This document shows, in pieces, positions 11,033-22,729 of a DNA stretch of 64,000 bases (the first letter of the stretch is position 1; each line of letters starts with the position of its first letter). Origin of the DNA: Fragilaria crotonensis (Eukaryota; Bacillariophyta; Fragilariophyceae; Fragilariales; Fragilariaceae); NCBI GenBank assembly GCA_022925895.1, contig JAKSYS010000088.1, positions 62,001 to 126,000 of the forward strand, read 5' to 3'. The notes below the pieces were generated by a model. That model was not told the origin of the DNA. It did not search any database and was given only the letters and a program-made list of their open reading frames with translations. A program made the translations under genes and the position numbers.

Positions 11033-14000
11033 CTTGTGTCTATTTCTACCTAAATGAAATCAGCACTAAACTACCGGTAGAACTCCCGGAAAATGGAGAA
11101 GGTCGACAAAAGTGAATAGTGAAGCCGGCGTACTTTAGAACCCTGTACTATTTCAGTCATGTGACGCTCTCTTACAATGGCGTCTGCAGTCTGCCCAGCC
11201 TTGCATCACATTTGCCGCTAGTAGGAGTCTTGAAGGTTATGCAGCCGTTTCATGACATCGACTTCAGATTTTTTGTTGTGGCTCCACGGGATTTGAGATT
11301 TTTGATCCGAGTTGGCGGCTGGCGGCTGGTGGTTCGTGCTGGCATTTGACTGATGACTGATGACCCGTTGTACCAATAACATCTATTACGGCTCGCACCG
11401 AAAATATTTGCAGATAAGACTGTAAGCGAATGCAACAGTAGACGATAATCCTACTGTTTACCACCCTACTGTCTAGCCGTTACGGAGTGAAACACTGGCG
11501 GCTCTAGGACTAGTCGCAACCATGTACTGTGCCATGGTCGACGGAAAATAAATTCCCTTGGATGCAGAAATTGCTCACTTGTTTTGCAATTGATCGATTT
11601 TAGTGAATGCGGTGATTAGATATCTGCCTGTTCCTTTTTCGCTAACCCACCCGCCATCCCCAGCAACTCTCAGGCCTGTGCTAAGTGAACCATCCAGGAG
11701 TTTTGAGACTCCTAGAATTCTAACGTCATAACCACTAGTCTACGTTTTAGCCAATTATGCTACTGTAGACTGTAGAGACCTAGCACCACTAGCGTCCTTG
11801 TCACAGTTGCACACCGGCACCGCGCGTAGTAGCAACGCAGTATGAATCATCACTAGCACTTCCATATCGTACCTGTAGCAGTGCAGCTGAGGCGACTTCT
11901 GGGAATCCATTGGATTCGATACTCGATACTCGGCAGGCTCATTTCACTCAACACGATGACGTCACTGTACTTTACTGATTCGTCGCTTCTGGACTCAATG
12001 ACGATACTACGGTAGAAGCAACCAGCACAGTGATACGTAAGTCCAGTACAACAGTACGTTTTAGTCAGGACCATGGCGAGAGATGTCGTGACTCGTGACT
12101 CGTGACGCGAAATGCATGCCGCCGAATTACCTTCGCCATCTTTCAAGAGTAGACTGGGAGGTTTCTGGGTTTTGGGGGAAACCCCAAAATTCAGGTTTCT
12201 TGTCTTTTTGAGTAGCGTACTGTATTAAATGGTTGCTAGTACCTAGTACGTCGACCAGCAGTATAGCAGCAGATGGCTGAGTGACTGCGGAGACAACTCA
12301 ATTAGACTACGACAACTCGAACATCTAATACAACTCAACAGACAAATTGTTGTCTTCCAGCATGCAGAATACGGCATTCACTGATGACCCTAAAAACCCA
12401 TACCTTCAGTTTTGGAACCAGTAGGATTTTGGCTTTTGGCAAAGAAGAAACCTAACACCACTGCCGTTTGCCATACCTCCACTCCGCTACTACTAGCCAC
12501 TAAACAAGGCACAATACGAGATACTACTCAAATGAATATTAAATCTTGTTGAAACATGAAATGGGTCCCATTGGAATGCAGTGCCATGACATGCATTTGC
12601 ACAGAGTGCAAAGGTGCCTCTCCAGCGTTTCTTCAATTAACCCTCACCATTTCATCGGCAAACATTCTGATATAGAGGATCAAGATTTCAATGTTTTGTT
12701 AGCAAATAGTGTTGGCCATGATAGAAATAAAAACTGACTCTTCACAACCCACTGTAGACAATAAATTATGAATGAACCAAGTTCAACGTTTTCAGGTTTG
12801 ACCCTTACTAACCTCCTGTTGGTTGAGAAGGAATACAGGACACACCACCACAGGCATTTGTGCTTAAACAAAGGACGTCTTGTTTTTGGTTAAAATTTCA
12901 ATTTCACTGGCATTTCATATCACCCTTAGTAATTTTCCGCATTGATTCGTTAGTAGCATTCTTCTGGGTTGCAATTTTACAGCATTCGTTTTATAGGATA
13001 TCAGCTTCTAATAAGTGTTGACCTACTTCATACTTCAACATTTAAGTGTTGGTTGGGGATCAGACCAGCAGCTTGTTGTGCCATAAGTCTTGTTCCAATT
13101 GCTGTTGCAGTTTCAAGAACGTTTCAACCACGGGGCCGATCAGCCAGAATGTAATTATTTGCTGAGTACTGAAGTAGCTAGTACACCTGAAAATGAAACT
13201 TGGTGGAGTTTCTTTTCGACGACAGCATTCAATGCTCATATGAAATCAGCAAATATGAAGGGAAGGCCGGATGTGCAGTTGCAGGTGATTTTCAAAGCTA
13301 AAACTGGCTGCAGCAACGCAAGCAATTGGCTGGAAGCAATGAGCCTACTAAGCATAGATGCCAATACCTGAAACAATTATAAGAAGATGCCTGATGTGCA
13401 TGCCTGCTATCTGCCATACATTGAACACCATGGTCCATAGTGCACACTTTCTTGTCATTTCAGGGTTTCAGGAATTGGTGGAGTATGCATAATGCCACAA
13501 CCACCATTTGGACTGAACCTGGGCCACTCACATCATGCAAAACACTCCATGACAGCTACTATGCCATTTTGCTACCGTAAGTAAGAAACTAAACCTTTTC
13601 CTTGAAACCGTCATATAACGCTGCAATGATCAGATTGGTCTCTCAGTTCCCGGCGTCACTACTGCACTCAACACTACCCCAAACCAGTGTAAACTTTTAA
13701 TCAGGATCTCGTGCGTGGCACATGCAATTTGCCTCTCCTCCAAATACCGCAAGATTAAAGTAAAATTTTAAAATTATCGTAAGCTGATTTGCATTCATAC
13801 TGCTGGTTCATCGTTCGGAACATGGGACAAGGCAGCCTGCACAGAAACAATACGGTGGCGGCGTATGTAGTCGCGTCTTGCCGGCGGTATGCAACGGAAA
13901 GACGACTTTAAATAACGCAATTCAGTCTGTCACACGGGATCGTGTTTACATTACGCTTACGCACGCCTTTCGCGCCCACATGACTCGATCTGCCAAGCAG

Positions 14001-14075
14001 CAATCAATCCGACTGCGGGTAGGCAGATGGCCAAAACTTGGCGACAACTCATCTCACAAAACACAAGCTTTGAGT
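11033..14075. other. Spacer between the two head-to-head sulfotransferase genes
   Basis: About 3 kb without a gene that I can support. 11071-11080 is the palindrome CTACCGGTAG. 11.1-12.5 kb is rich in TAGTAC/GTACC words. 12.5-13.6 kb is AT-richer and contains scattered short frames; the longest (13090-13371, +, 93 codons) matches nothing I recognise and may be a decayed coding fragment. 13.86-14.07 kb is the probable promoter and 5' region of the second sulfotransferase copy. Confidence 0.55.
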
Positions 14076-15430
14076 ATGTGCCTTGCAAGCTCCGAAGTCC
14101 CCGAGAATGAAGCCTGCCATCACGGCGAAGACAATGGCGACTATACGCCGTTTCTAGAAATACGAAGGCAACCAGACGTGGCAGTTGGCGTGAAAAATTT
14201 CATGCTTTTGTCGTACACTCAAGTCCTTGGATTGAGCCTGGCAGCCTTCGCCATGGGTGCCTTGATACCCTACGTCTGCCGGGATTCACACCACATTTTT
14301 TCGCACTCGCCGCCGATTCTTTCCAGCAGCAGTGATAGCAAACTGTTTAACAATCTCAGGTACTCCTCCCCCACCACTCGAACTGCTGACGAGAGGCAGA
14401 GCCCCAAGATTGCTTGGCGTAAGTATCCATCATCAATCACTTGTAGTTGTAGTGCAACTGATTCGTCTACCGGTATTCTAACGCGATATCTCTGCTTATT
14501 ACTACCTATTCATTCTTGTAACGTTCAAGTCATGGCGTTTCCCAATTCCGGCACGACCTACACAATCGAATTGATTACCGCTGCCAGCAATATGTCGATG
14601 GCCACCAACTACGGGAATGAACAAGAGACACACTTTTGCACAAACGCTATCCGAATCTCAACACCTCTGTCTTGCCTGTCTTTACCAGGGGTCCCTTGGA
14701 CGAAACCCCTTCAAGAACATCCCAAATCTGTCGTCTTGACCAAAACTCACTGCGGTGGGTACTGCCATGATTGTGGTCCCTCTGCGTTCACTGAAACTCC
14801 GCATTCGTTCCTCATGCATTGTGCCTCTGCGAAAGAAGGCTTGACACGGTCGTGGATGGCGTTAGGATCCCCGCAATCCATTACATTTACGACTACAACG
14901 AAGTGGATCGGGCGATCCATTTGATCCGTGATCCCTTTGATAACATGGTGGCACGCTTTCACTACGACGCTACCCAATTGGTGCGTGCAGATCCCAAACG
15001 ATATGCAGATCGATACACGTATGATGCCAAGGGATTCGCCAATTTGTGTGCCGATGCCGCGCAAAGTAACGCCGAACATAAGGATACACGAATTGATCCG
15101 CAAGTATTGGAACTGATTGAGGATATACCATGCCACTTGGACCTGTTTCGGTATGTTCAATGGCACAATTTGGCATTCGTTGCGACGGACGACTCGTTGC
15201 AGATACCGACGCTTGTGGTTAACTATGAAGACTACAGAACAGATTTCGAGGGAACATTACTATCGATGTTGGACTTTTTGGAATTGCCGAATACTGGTAG
15301 TTACGAGCCATTTGTGAGGGGCAAATCGTACCGCAATTACTTCACCGACGATCAGGTTGCTAGAATGCGACGAGCGACCATGATGATGTCGCTTCCAGTC
15401 ACATGGCATCATTTGGCACGCTATTTTTGA
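14076..15430 (+). pseudogene. Sulfotransferase-like paralogue, copy 2 (frame-broken)
   Basis: This is an inverted duplicate of the gene at 9629-10981, with the same architecture: exon 1 14076-14418, a 111-nt intron 14419-14529 identical base for base to copy 1, and exon 2 14530-15430. The start at 14076 aligns with the start of copy 1. Exon 2 is 4 nt shorter than in copy 1 because of three small losses: one T in a T-run near 14634-14637, two T near 14695, and one G near 14842. The first two together restore frame after about 20 altered residues; the third shifts the whole C-terminal half, including the HLIRDPFDNMVARFHY loop, which persists intact in another frame. All three lie in homopolymer or doublet runs, so either recent pseudogenisation or assembly error is possible. 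The N-terminal and membrane-segment codons differ clearly from copy 1 while the core is almost identical. Confidence 0.8.
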
Positions 15431-16478
15431 ATATGCTACTGGTACCAGTAGATTCTTTTTGGTAGATTCATCGAATCTTCTACGCCTACTTTCATAACAG
15501 CTTTTGATTAGGGTTCTCGTCAATTATGCTGCTCGGAATCGTGATATCTTGGAATGGGCGTCAAGGATATCTAGTGGCAGAACCGCGGCCACACCTTGGT
15601 TACGATGAAAATCTAAAATAGCTCATCGTCGCTCTGCCATCGCGAAGCGATGAGTGAGACGCTTTCCATCGATTCTCGACCTGGATTGTAGTCGTGTCTT
15701 CGTGTCCCGCAATTTTTAGAAACAAACATCCATTGGGTTGTAACTGTACGACACACCTGGTACTCCAGTAGTAGTACTGCAGTACATTTCAATTCTACCG
15801 GTAGAGTTACTGGGAGTATGATAAGGTTGTACTTTTACCAGGAACCGGGAGGTCAGTATGCTACCTTCATAGTTTTTCTCACAGGGGGCTACGGTACATG
15901 TACATATGCAGTAGGGAGGCCGTGTATGTCCACTAATCGAGCCGATCGAGCTTTCTAAAAAACTCGACTCCATTAATTGTAGTGCAAATTAAGTTTCACA
16001 TCAACTTTACCTACGAATCTCAGACTGCTCCTCTGAGGATAGAAATACCGTACAATGTACCAGTAGTAAGTGGAACTCAGTACTCCCGTACACTAATGCA
16101 GGTGATGGCGCTCGACTAGGGGACATATTCGTACGAGTACACAGGTGCATACCTTTTATGTCATACGCATGCTTCGTTTTTGATGTGCATTCCCGTAATA
16201 ACAGATGTTCGGCTGGCAAGGTCAGACATCACATCCGAACTCAATTCAGTATGACGTGGATCAATTCTAATTCATCATTAGCCATACAGCCACATGAATT
16301 GAGGTAGACTACTGGTAGTACGGTAGAATCGGAGTATATCTCGTAATCATGATCACAATTATGCAAATTCATCGAAAAGAACACTGAACCGTTCACAGAC
16401 TCCAACAACAGTCGACCTGAAGCATTTCACATCTCTTACTCGTTACTATAGTGCCTTGGAACCCCTTGCAACAACACA
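15431..16478. other. Upstream region of the light-harvesting gene
   Basis: No gene seen in about 1 kb. It contains CTACCGGTAG at 15795-15804 and several GTAC words (15430-15450, 15755-15785, 16310-16325). The last ~100 bases are the probable 5' leader of the light-harvesting gene. I cannot place a TATA box with confidence. Confidence 0.55.
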
Positions 16479-17362
16479 ATGAAACAATCAACAGTAGCTA
16501 TCTTGGTAGCTTGCCTCACAACGGGTCAAGCCTTTGTGACAACGTCAACCATCAAGACACAGAACTTTCGTTCGTTCGATAGGGCGTTGACAATGACCGT
16601 TTCGGATTTTTCGGACAACTCGAGCAGCAGAAGCGCCGAAGAATTGCCACCCCTTCGTAAATCGAAGGCTCCTGAAATGTCAGAAGCCATCCCGTTTTTA
16701 GCACGTCCAAAAGTCTTGACGAAAGAATTGGCTGGTGACTTTGGCTTTGATCCCCTCAATTTCGCAAAGAATCGCGAGGCTCTTTGGTACTATCGAGAAA
16801 TTGAAATCAAACATGCTCGTTTGGCCATGTTGGTGAGTTTATTCGGTTCACTCTCTCCTTTTTTCCATGATTTTCGCCATTTCTTTCTGACTCAGTTTAT
16901 GTGTCACATTAGGCTGCCGCCGGCTGGCCCACCTCGGAACTCTTGGATCGTCCAATTGCCGATTATTTCAACCTTCCTTCCATCCTCGACGACATGGATC
17001 GCGCTCCTTCGCCCTTGTCTCTTATGTTGGGAGATGGCTCGGATGTTCGTCCCGAATTTTGGGGCTTTTGTTTGGGACTGACGGCCGCTATTGATTCCTA
17101 CCAGACCCACCGCTCCCGGACTCAGACAGATTATACTCCGGGAGATCTGGGATGGGATCCCTTGCAATGCGCCGCGACGGAAGAGTCCAAGAAACAAATG
17201 CAATTGGCAGAAATGCAGAATGGACGGTTGGCCATGTTGGGCGTGACAGGATTTGCGGTCCAGGAATTTGTGATTCCACAGGCGGTGGTGGAGGAGACAC
17301 CCGTTTTCTTTCAACCCATTACGGAAACAGCGGAACTGCTGTTGAAATCGATTTTGGAATAG
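16479..17362 (+). CDS. Plastid light-harvesting chlorophyll-binding protein (red-lineage LHC)
   Basis: Exon 1 16479-16832 and exon 2 16913-17362 flank an 80-nt GT-AG intron, giving 267 residues. The N-terminus is a bipartite plastid presequence: a hydrophobic signal (residues 1-18) followed by Phe19 in GQAFV, the diatom A-F cleavage motif, then a Ser/Thr-rich transit part. The mature protein has the LHC entry motif GDFGFDPL (87-93) and first chlorophyll helix EIEIKHARLAMLAAAGW (E107, H112 and R114 are likely ligand or charge-pair residues). A second GWDPL motif lies near 198-202, and the third helix motif LAEMQNGRLAML is at 216-227 (E219, N221, R223). It binds chlorophylls and carotenoids in the thylakoid membrane. 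The KHARLAMLAAAGWP form is closer to photosystem I-type Lhcr or RedCAP proteins than to the main Lhcf antenna, but the subclass is my inference. The intron falls inside helix 1. Confidence 0.92.
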
Positions 17363-17734
17363 TCAGTTGCCAGACTGTACACACCCCTGATTTCCTGAAA
17401 GTTTTTCAAGCCCAAGTTACACTGAAACATGAATTACTACTACGACTACAACTACATGATTGAGCTTTAGAACGCATCGATTGAGACGTTGCGCATGCAT
17501 GAATGTTACAACAAATACCACGCATGCTGTACGAGGTCGAGCGGCGAGATTTGAATTTGTCATCCGTGGAGCACCAGTCTCGTGGAACATTGGCATAAAA
17601 GATCGTATACATGTGGACAGAGGAAACGGAAATGCATGACTAACCTACACCTTACACACCAATATAAGAATATCTCATTTATTTGGAACAACAAGGACTA
17701 TTAGCATCAGATGACATCGTTGTGCGACTCTGCT
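17363..17734. other. Convergent 3' spacer
   Basis: The 372-bp spacer lies between the stop codons of the light-harvesting gene (+) and the acidic protein gene (-). I see nothing in it beyond likely 3' untranslated sequence. Confidence 0.6.
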
Positions 17735-18742
17735 TCAGACGGCAAGATTTTTATACTTTGGTCTTCGTTTCACCTTTGTGACCTTGGTCTTGGGTTTTGT
17801 GGACCTTACTTCCGCGGCATTGGTATTGTTCGCAAATTTTGCATCATAGTCTTCCGCGAGCAGATCATCAATTGCCAGACCCCCTTCGTCGCTTCTCATT
17901 CCACCATGCTTCATAACACCATCATCAATATGCACGTCGTTCATATTGTTGTCGTTATGACGACGATTGTCGTGATATTGATGCGGCTGCTGCTGCTGCT
18001 GCTGCTTTGGCGGAAGGATATCGACAAGTTTCGTACGCGTCTCAGCAGTCAAGGGTCGACCACCAAATTCTTTTTTCCCTGGAATCAAATGAATTGGTTT
18101 CTGATCCATGGGACGCTTATCCTTGTAAATGTTCTTTTGACGACTCCGTACCTTGGGACGATGACGACGACGGCGCTCTTCTGTTTCTGCCGGTGATGTC
18201 GTTGTTGTTTTTGCTGTTGATGTTGTGGTATCTCCAACATCCAAGTCGTCGTCCATGACGGCAACACCACTTGGTGGCATGGTTTGGGTGGATTCCTCCG
18301 ATGTGAGCGTTCCGACGACAGCATCTTGTTGACGTTCCTTCTTTCCCTTCTTTTTCTTCTTCTTCTTGGACGGAATTGTTGGTTCTGTCGCAATGCCAAC
18401 CTTTTCTCGTTTTGTGTCATCAATTCCAGTTCTGCAGTCGTCATCATCGTCATCATCGTCAGCATTGAGTTCGGACGGATCCAATTCATCATCCTCATTA
18501 TCATCAGATCTTCGTTTCTGACCTACTCGCAAGATTGCTTTCAGTCTCGTATCTTGACTGTTGTCGGTGCCATCCACAACCGTACGACTTCCCACTCCGG
18601 CTGTGCGATGTTTGGTTCTGACAATTTTCGCATCGCTGGGTGCTGTTTGGGATGTTGATTTTGTGGTTGGTGTTGTTCCAAAGAAATTGGCGACTGCGGC
18701 CGACTTGCTGTTGATATCCAAGCTTGCTGTTGTTGTCGACAT
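17735..18742 (-). CDS. Low-complexity acidic/basic protein, probably nuclear, function unknown
   Basis: Single-exon frame of 335 codons. I do not recognise the family with confidence. The N-terminal third carries a run of eight Asp (about residues 94-101), then a seven-lysine run followed by GKKE. The centre is Thr/Ser-rich. The only motif-like block is near residues 205-245, with KVRSRQKNIYKDKRP and later GRPLTAETRTKL. The short RSRQKN-type basic motif followed by a proline/His segment recalls conserved tails of some nucleolar or ribosome-biogenesis proteins, but this is only an impression. A polyglutamine run (six Q) and a His/Asn-rich segment follow, and the C-terminus is strongly basic (TKVKRRPKYKNL). 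The alternating acidic and basic tracts suggest a nuclear or nucleolar protein. It is divergently oriented from the IK/RED gene, with about 780 bp between starts. Confidence 0.7.
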   Translation of the reverse strand: MSTTTASLDINSKSAAVANFFGTTPTTKSTSQTAPSDAKIVRTKHRTAGVGSRTVVDGTDNSQDTRLKAILRVGQKRRSDDNEDDELDPSELNADDDDDDDDCRTGIDDTKREKVGIATEPTIPSKKKKKKKGKKERQQDAVVGTLTSEESTQTMPPSGVAVMDDDLDVGDTTTSTAKTTTTSPAETEERRRRHRPKVRSRQKNIYKDKRPMDQKPIHLIPGKKEFGGRPLTAETRTKLVDILPPKQQQQQQPHQYHDNRRHNDNNMNDVHIDDGVMKHGGMRSDEGGLAIDDLLAEDYDAKFANNTNAAEVRSTKPKTKVTKVKRRPKYKNLAV

Positions 18743-19523
18743 GATATATGTACTCCTGTGTATGCTCTCTAGAATGCTATCAAGGTATTCCTACTCTATA
18801 ACTCTAGAGTAGTTGCATTTGGTAGGCATGGGTGTTGGCAAAGTGTTTTGTAATGTGGTAATTGGAATTTTTTCACATCAGTCGGCGGAACTTGGAACGC
18901 ATAGTTTTGGTCGGCGTCAGTCGAATTTGGAATTATTTGATATGCGAGTTTTCTCGTGTAAGCAAATCCATGTTTTTTTCCATTTTTTATGTATCCAATG
19001 GTGGACAGTAGAGCTTGACCTGGACACTCAAAGGGGCGAAGGAGTGAGGACAGGCGTCGACGAATGTAGGAAACTGCACTACTGGCTACCGGTCCTGGGG
19101 ACTGGGGAGTGGGGAGTGGGTCGTACTGTACGTCTCCGACCATTCAAGTTCTGCAATATACTTAGCCGTATAGGGTATAGGCAGCAATAGGCAGAGGGAC
19201 CAGCGACACGCACTGTTTGATCTACTGTCACTGAGCTATCGCATCACTGCACACTGTAAACTGTAAACACTGCAAAATGTCATCGTAATATCTGTGAGAC
19301 TGTGCACAGTGAGTGCACACTCTCGACTCTCAACCATATGCGTGTTATGTGCGAGTAATCGATGAACAAAGCCAGCGACTACGTTGACCATGACAATAAT
19401 CCCGGGAGAATAAGAGTTGCCAAGATACAATAGGCGTAGTGGAGCATTAACATTTGTCACAACAACAGAAGTGCTCTCAAAACACTAACACGCAAGCAGC
19501 GGCCCAAGTCAGTCAGTCGGACA
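18743..19523. promoter_or_regulatory. Divergent intergenic region between the acidic-protein gene and IK/RED
   Basis: 781 bp separates two divergently transcribed genes, both of probable nuclear function, so it must hold both promoters. Visible repeats include runs of CACTG/CAGTG words around 19220-19320 (GCACACTGTAAACTGTAAACACTG and similar) and a G-rich stretch at 19095-19120. No specific factor site can be assigned. Confidence 0.4.
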
Positions 19524-21029
19524 ATGTTGACCAACGATGCATTTCGCGCCTTGGTACAACAGGGAGGAAAAACGACCAAGGAAATCGCTCGTGATGCTGT
19601 CGAACAAGAATTTCGAAGGAATCAGAAGAAACGACGACGAAATCAGGACAGTTCCGATGAGGAAGACGATGACACGAAGAATAAGCATAACAAAACAAAA
19701 AATGCAAAACATCATGTCCCATCAGAAACAGAAGCAGCAATATCATCATCATCATCGCTGTCATTGCAATATCGCGATCGTGCCAAGGAGAGACGCGAAG
19801 GAAAAATTGAGGACGAATCGCAACTTGATTTGATGACAACGGCCACGACACTTGACGCGGAAATGACCAAATTCTTGGGAGGAGATGAAGCGCACACCCA
19901 TCTCGTTCGGGGATTGGACGTGACGTTGGCACGAAAGATCAAACGAGAAATGAAAGAACAGGAGAAGAAGCGAACCGAAAAAAGGCGCGCTGCACTCTTG
20001 CGCCGGGGACAACCATTATTACTGCTTTCATCAGTTGAGAATGACCATGATTTGGATGAAATCGTGTCCGACACATTGCCAGACACAAAGGCACAAGATA
20101 GAATGGACGAGGAATCTGCAATCATCGAGTCAGCTTCACAAGCCAAGGAGAAGATTAAACAGTGGACTGGAGACGACGTCGCTACATCTCTGGGTCGGGA
20201 AATGCTGGCGTTTTTGAAGCAGCAATACCTGCCACAACAACCCATCAGCACCAACCACAGCCAACTCACCGTCGGTCCAGCAGGCTTGGCCATTCAGCGT
20301 TCGTATTATACCTTTTCGTGTCTCGGTCATCCAGGTGATGTTCACAATTCATGGGAAGTACCCGATGAACACACATCCATGGATATGCACAATGCGAGTG
20401 GTGATGCCGAGATAGGTGGTGGTGGTGTGCTTTCAGATCCTAGTCTGTTGCACAAAATTAAGCAGGCTTTCGATCGGTACGTTAATTGTCCATCACCGAC
20501 TGTGATACTCCCCACAACTAGGAGCTCCACACAGACGAGTCCATTCGCAAATGAAACGGACCAGGAAGCTGCCGTAGCGAAAACGCGTCCTGTGGACCAC
20601 CAGGAGGATGCGGAGGATAGCGATGACGATATCTTTGCAGACGCTGGAGACTACATCCCGCCATCAGTGGACACACACCTACTCAATTCTGGAACCACAC
20701 CTACAGCCAAGGGATCATCTGCCTTTGCAGACCTCCTTCCAGAACGACCGAACGACAAGGACGATAATACACCAATACCAGACTTTAACATTATTGCCAA
20801 GATTGCGCAGAAAAGCCGAGTCCAAGCTTCGGTCAAGATGGGAGGAGATTTCTCGCAATATGACGGAGACTATGGCGAAGATGGTATGGATGTGGATTTT
20901 GCAGGCCAAATGGAAGATGAGGAAGACGACGGCGCCAAGAAGAAAAAGAAGAAGGAAGAATCAACCATGGCTTCTCGAGAGTATGGGAAACGTGGGAAAC
21001 CTCTGAAAGATACGGCGATCGAAGAGTAA
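19524..21029 (+). CDS. IK: IK/RED spliceosomal protein homologue
   Basis: Single exon, 501 codons. The RED N-terminal domain is recognisable by two blocks that are highly conserved in animal and plant RED: YRDRAKERREG (83-93) and KFLGGDEAHTHLVRGLD (116-132), followed by a charged helix with Lys/Glu. Further on, an acidic segment (DDDIFADAGDYIPP) and the stretch NDKDDNTPIPDFNI precede a lysine-rich tail, echoing the acidic and basic C-terminal half of RED. Known role of the family: component of the spliceosomal B complex, needed for efficient pre-mRNA splicing. It probably acts in the nucleus. The tandem Arg-Glu dipeptide tract that gives animal RED its name is not obvious here, a plausible lineage difference. 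The start at 19524 is the first ATG in frame and keeps the conserved region at a normal distance. Confidence 0.82.
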   Translation: MLTNDAFRALVQQGGKTTKEIARDAVEQEFRRNQKKRRRNQDSSDEEDDDTKNKHNKTKNAKHHVPSETEAAISSSSSLSLQYRDRAKERREGKIEDESQLDLMTTATTLDAEMTKFLGGDEAHTHLVRGLDVTLARKIKREMKEQEKKRTEKRRAALLRRGQPLLLLSSVENDHDLDEIVSDTLPDTKAQDRMDEESAIIESASQAKEKIKQWTGDDVATSLGREMLAFLKQQYLPQQPISTNHSQLTVGPAGLAIQRSYYTFSCLGHPGDVHNSWEVPDEHTSMDMHNASGDAEIGGGGVLSDPSLLHKIKQAFDRYVNCPSPTVILPTTRSSTQTSPFANETDQEAAVAKTRPVDHQEDAEDSDDDIFADAGDYIPPSVDTHLLNSGTTPTAKGSSAFADLLPERPNDKDDNTPIPDFNIIAKIAQKSRVQASVKMGGDFSQYDGDYGEDGMDVDFAGQMEDEEDDGAKKKKKKEESTMASREYGKRGKPLKDTAIEE

Positions 21030-21523
21030 GCGGCAATTCATCTTGTATGTAAACCTTGGGGTTGAAGTCGGGCAGTGCGTTCAGCGTATCTGCAGCATTG
21101 TGATTTGTGATACACTGTTCGAAATTTCTATGAAGAATGGAAGTGAAGTAAGCTGTAACTGAACTCTACAGTACTGGCACTGCACTACGGTACCTGGTAC
21201 TGAACCAGTAGACAGTAGGCACAAAAAGGGATGAAAATCTGGAGCGACTCAAGATCTCACACTTACTGGCGGCTGGCGGGGAAAAAAAAGTATGCATACG
21301 GTCATTCCGTGCGATCTTGACAAACTTTATTGTACATTGTACTAGTAGTAGTAGTACTGGAGTATGCATCCAGGGATACAGCGATGTACACAACCGGCGC
21401 AGCAAAGAAACACGGACTACCTCTGCTCCTCGATTGCACTTTTAGGTCTTCCAGCTACTCTAGTGAATACAGAACAAGTTGGCCGCTTACAACTGTTTAT
21501 CTGTTTATATCCAATCAACTGCA
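21030..21523. other. Intergenic region
   Basis: Carries the 3' flank of the IK/RED gene and the promoter region of the next gene. It holds GTACCTGGTAC at 21190-21200 and a CTAGTAGTAGTAGTACTGGAGTA stretch near 21341-21363. No gene is supported. Confidence 0.5.
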
Positions 21524-22729
21524 ATGGTGTTTGTCAAAACTCGCTCCAAAGCCTCCGAACGGAGATTAGTGTGGGTCGATAGGATCGTTGCGTCAGTGTT
21601 GCTCCTTACCTTGATCCGATTGTGGATGTTTGTCAGTGCAAATACCCGCAAGAATACCGCCATTATTGAAAGTGCAAAGGAAAACACGTTGAGTTCGTCG
21701 ACATTGAATTATAAAACAGATGATTCGTGTGCACCTCGGAAAGGAGTTGTGATTGTGGGATTGTTGGAAGAATTGGAATTTGATTTGTTACAGATTGGCT
21801 TTGCCCGTCGCATGGCCGAAGAACTGTGTTGGGACCTCGTAGTGCGACCACATTGGAAAGTGGGATTTGGACCGGCTGAGCGTGAGTGTTTCCCCGAGGC
21901 TATACCAGAATCGTCACTTGTCCCCAGCGATGTGGGGATTAATGACACCGTATGGAAAGCAATCCAATATCAACCACCCAACTTGAAACGCCCAGACACA
22001 GAATGGGAAGAAAGCAACATATTGGTCAACAGCTGGGCAAAGGAATTGGAGAAAAACAACAGCATGAGCTGGACTTGCATTGAAAGTTGTGATTTTAGGG
22101 AAAATTTCGTGCTGCATGTCCTCGAGAGCACTCGGAGCAAAAAATCCAATCGACGTGTCATCTACTTGGAAAATTTCTTTATGCATTACGAGTGGTTGTT
22201 AGATTGGAAGCAAAACATGGCAGACTTTCTGGAGGTGAAGCCCTCGTGTTGTTCTGCATCCCCTCCTCCGGAAGCCGTTGTGATTCACCTACTCAACATG
22301 CCCCAACCAGACCCTCGATTCGAGAAGTTTCAAATCGAAGGACAGGAATACGAGCGATTGCTCAAAAAATACGAATTGCGCGGTAATCCAATATGGATCG
22401 TCTGCGACGTTGGGTGTCAAGACACTTCCGTGGCGGTGGGTCTGCAAAAGGCCATGTCAGGCTTGAATGTGAAATTCGTCCACCCCACCAACCCTACGGA
22501 TGCCATTGGCATCTTGTCATCCGCCAAGATTCTTGTGGTGACACCAAGTTCCTTGTTATCGTCAGTTGCGGCGGTCTTGACGAAGGGCGCCGTCGTCCAC
22601 TACCCAACGACACGCACTGTACTAACCAAGTCGCAATTTGCATTGGCAATGCCCGAATGGAAGTACCATACTGTGGTCGACGGGAAGTTTGTATCGTGGG
22701 ATGTACCGCACAGGACGTTTGACTTTTAG
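21524..22729 (+). CDS. Single-pass (type II) membrane protein of unknown function, possibly glycosyltransferase-like
   Basis: Single exon. An in-frame ATG exists at 21479, but the ATG at 21524 gives the cleaner N-terminus: a short basic stretch (KTRSKASERR) followed by one hydrophobic segment (about residues 17-37, RIVASVLLLTLIRLWMFV) and a ~360-residue lumenal part with several cysteines. I do not recognise a definite domain. The region GILSSAKILVVTPSSLLSS followed by TKGAVVHYP has the feel of the sugar-nucleotide-binding half of GT-B enzymes such as fucosyltransferases, where a buried Ser-rich loop follows a strand. That is an inference from pattern only. The single N-terminal anchor and lumenal domain would fit a Golgi enzyme. 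Confidence 0.7.
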   Translation: MVFVKTRSKASERRLVWVDRIVASVLLLTLIRLWMFVSANTRKNTAIIESAKENTLSSSTLNYKTDDSCAPRKGVVIVGLLEELEFDLLQIGFARRMAEELCWDLVVRPHWKVGFGPAERECFPEAIPESSLVPSDVGINDTVWKAIQYQPPNLKRPDTEWEESNILVNSWAKELEKNNSMSWTCIESCDFRENFVLHVLESTRSKKSNRRVIYLENFFMHYEWLLDWKQNMADFLEVKPSCCSASPPPEAVVIHLLNMPQPDPRFEKFQIEGQEYERLLKKYELRGNPIWIVCDVGCQDTSVAVGLQKAMSGLNVKFVHPTNPTDAIGILSSAKILVVTPSSLLSSVAAVLTKGAVVHYPTTRTVLTKSQFALAMPEWKYHTVVDGKFVSWDVPHRTFDF

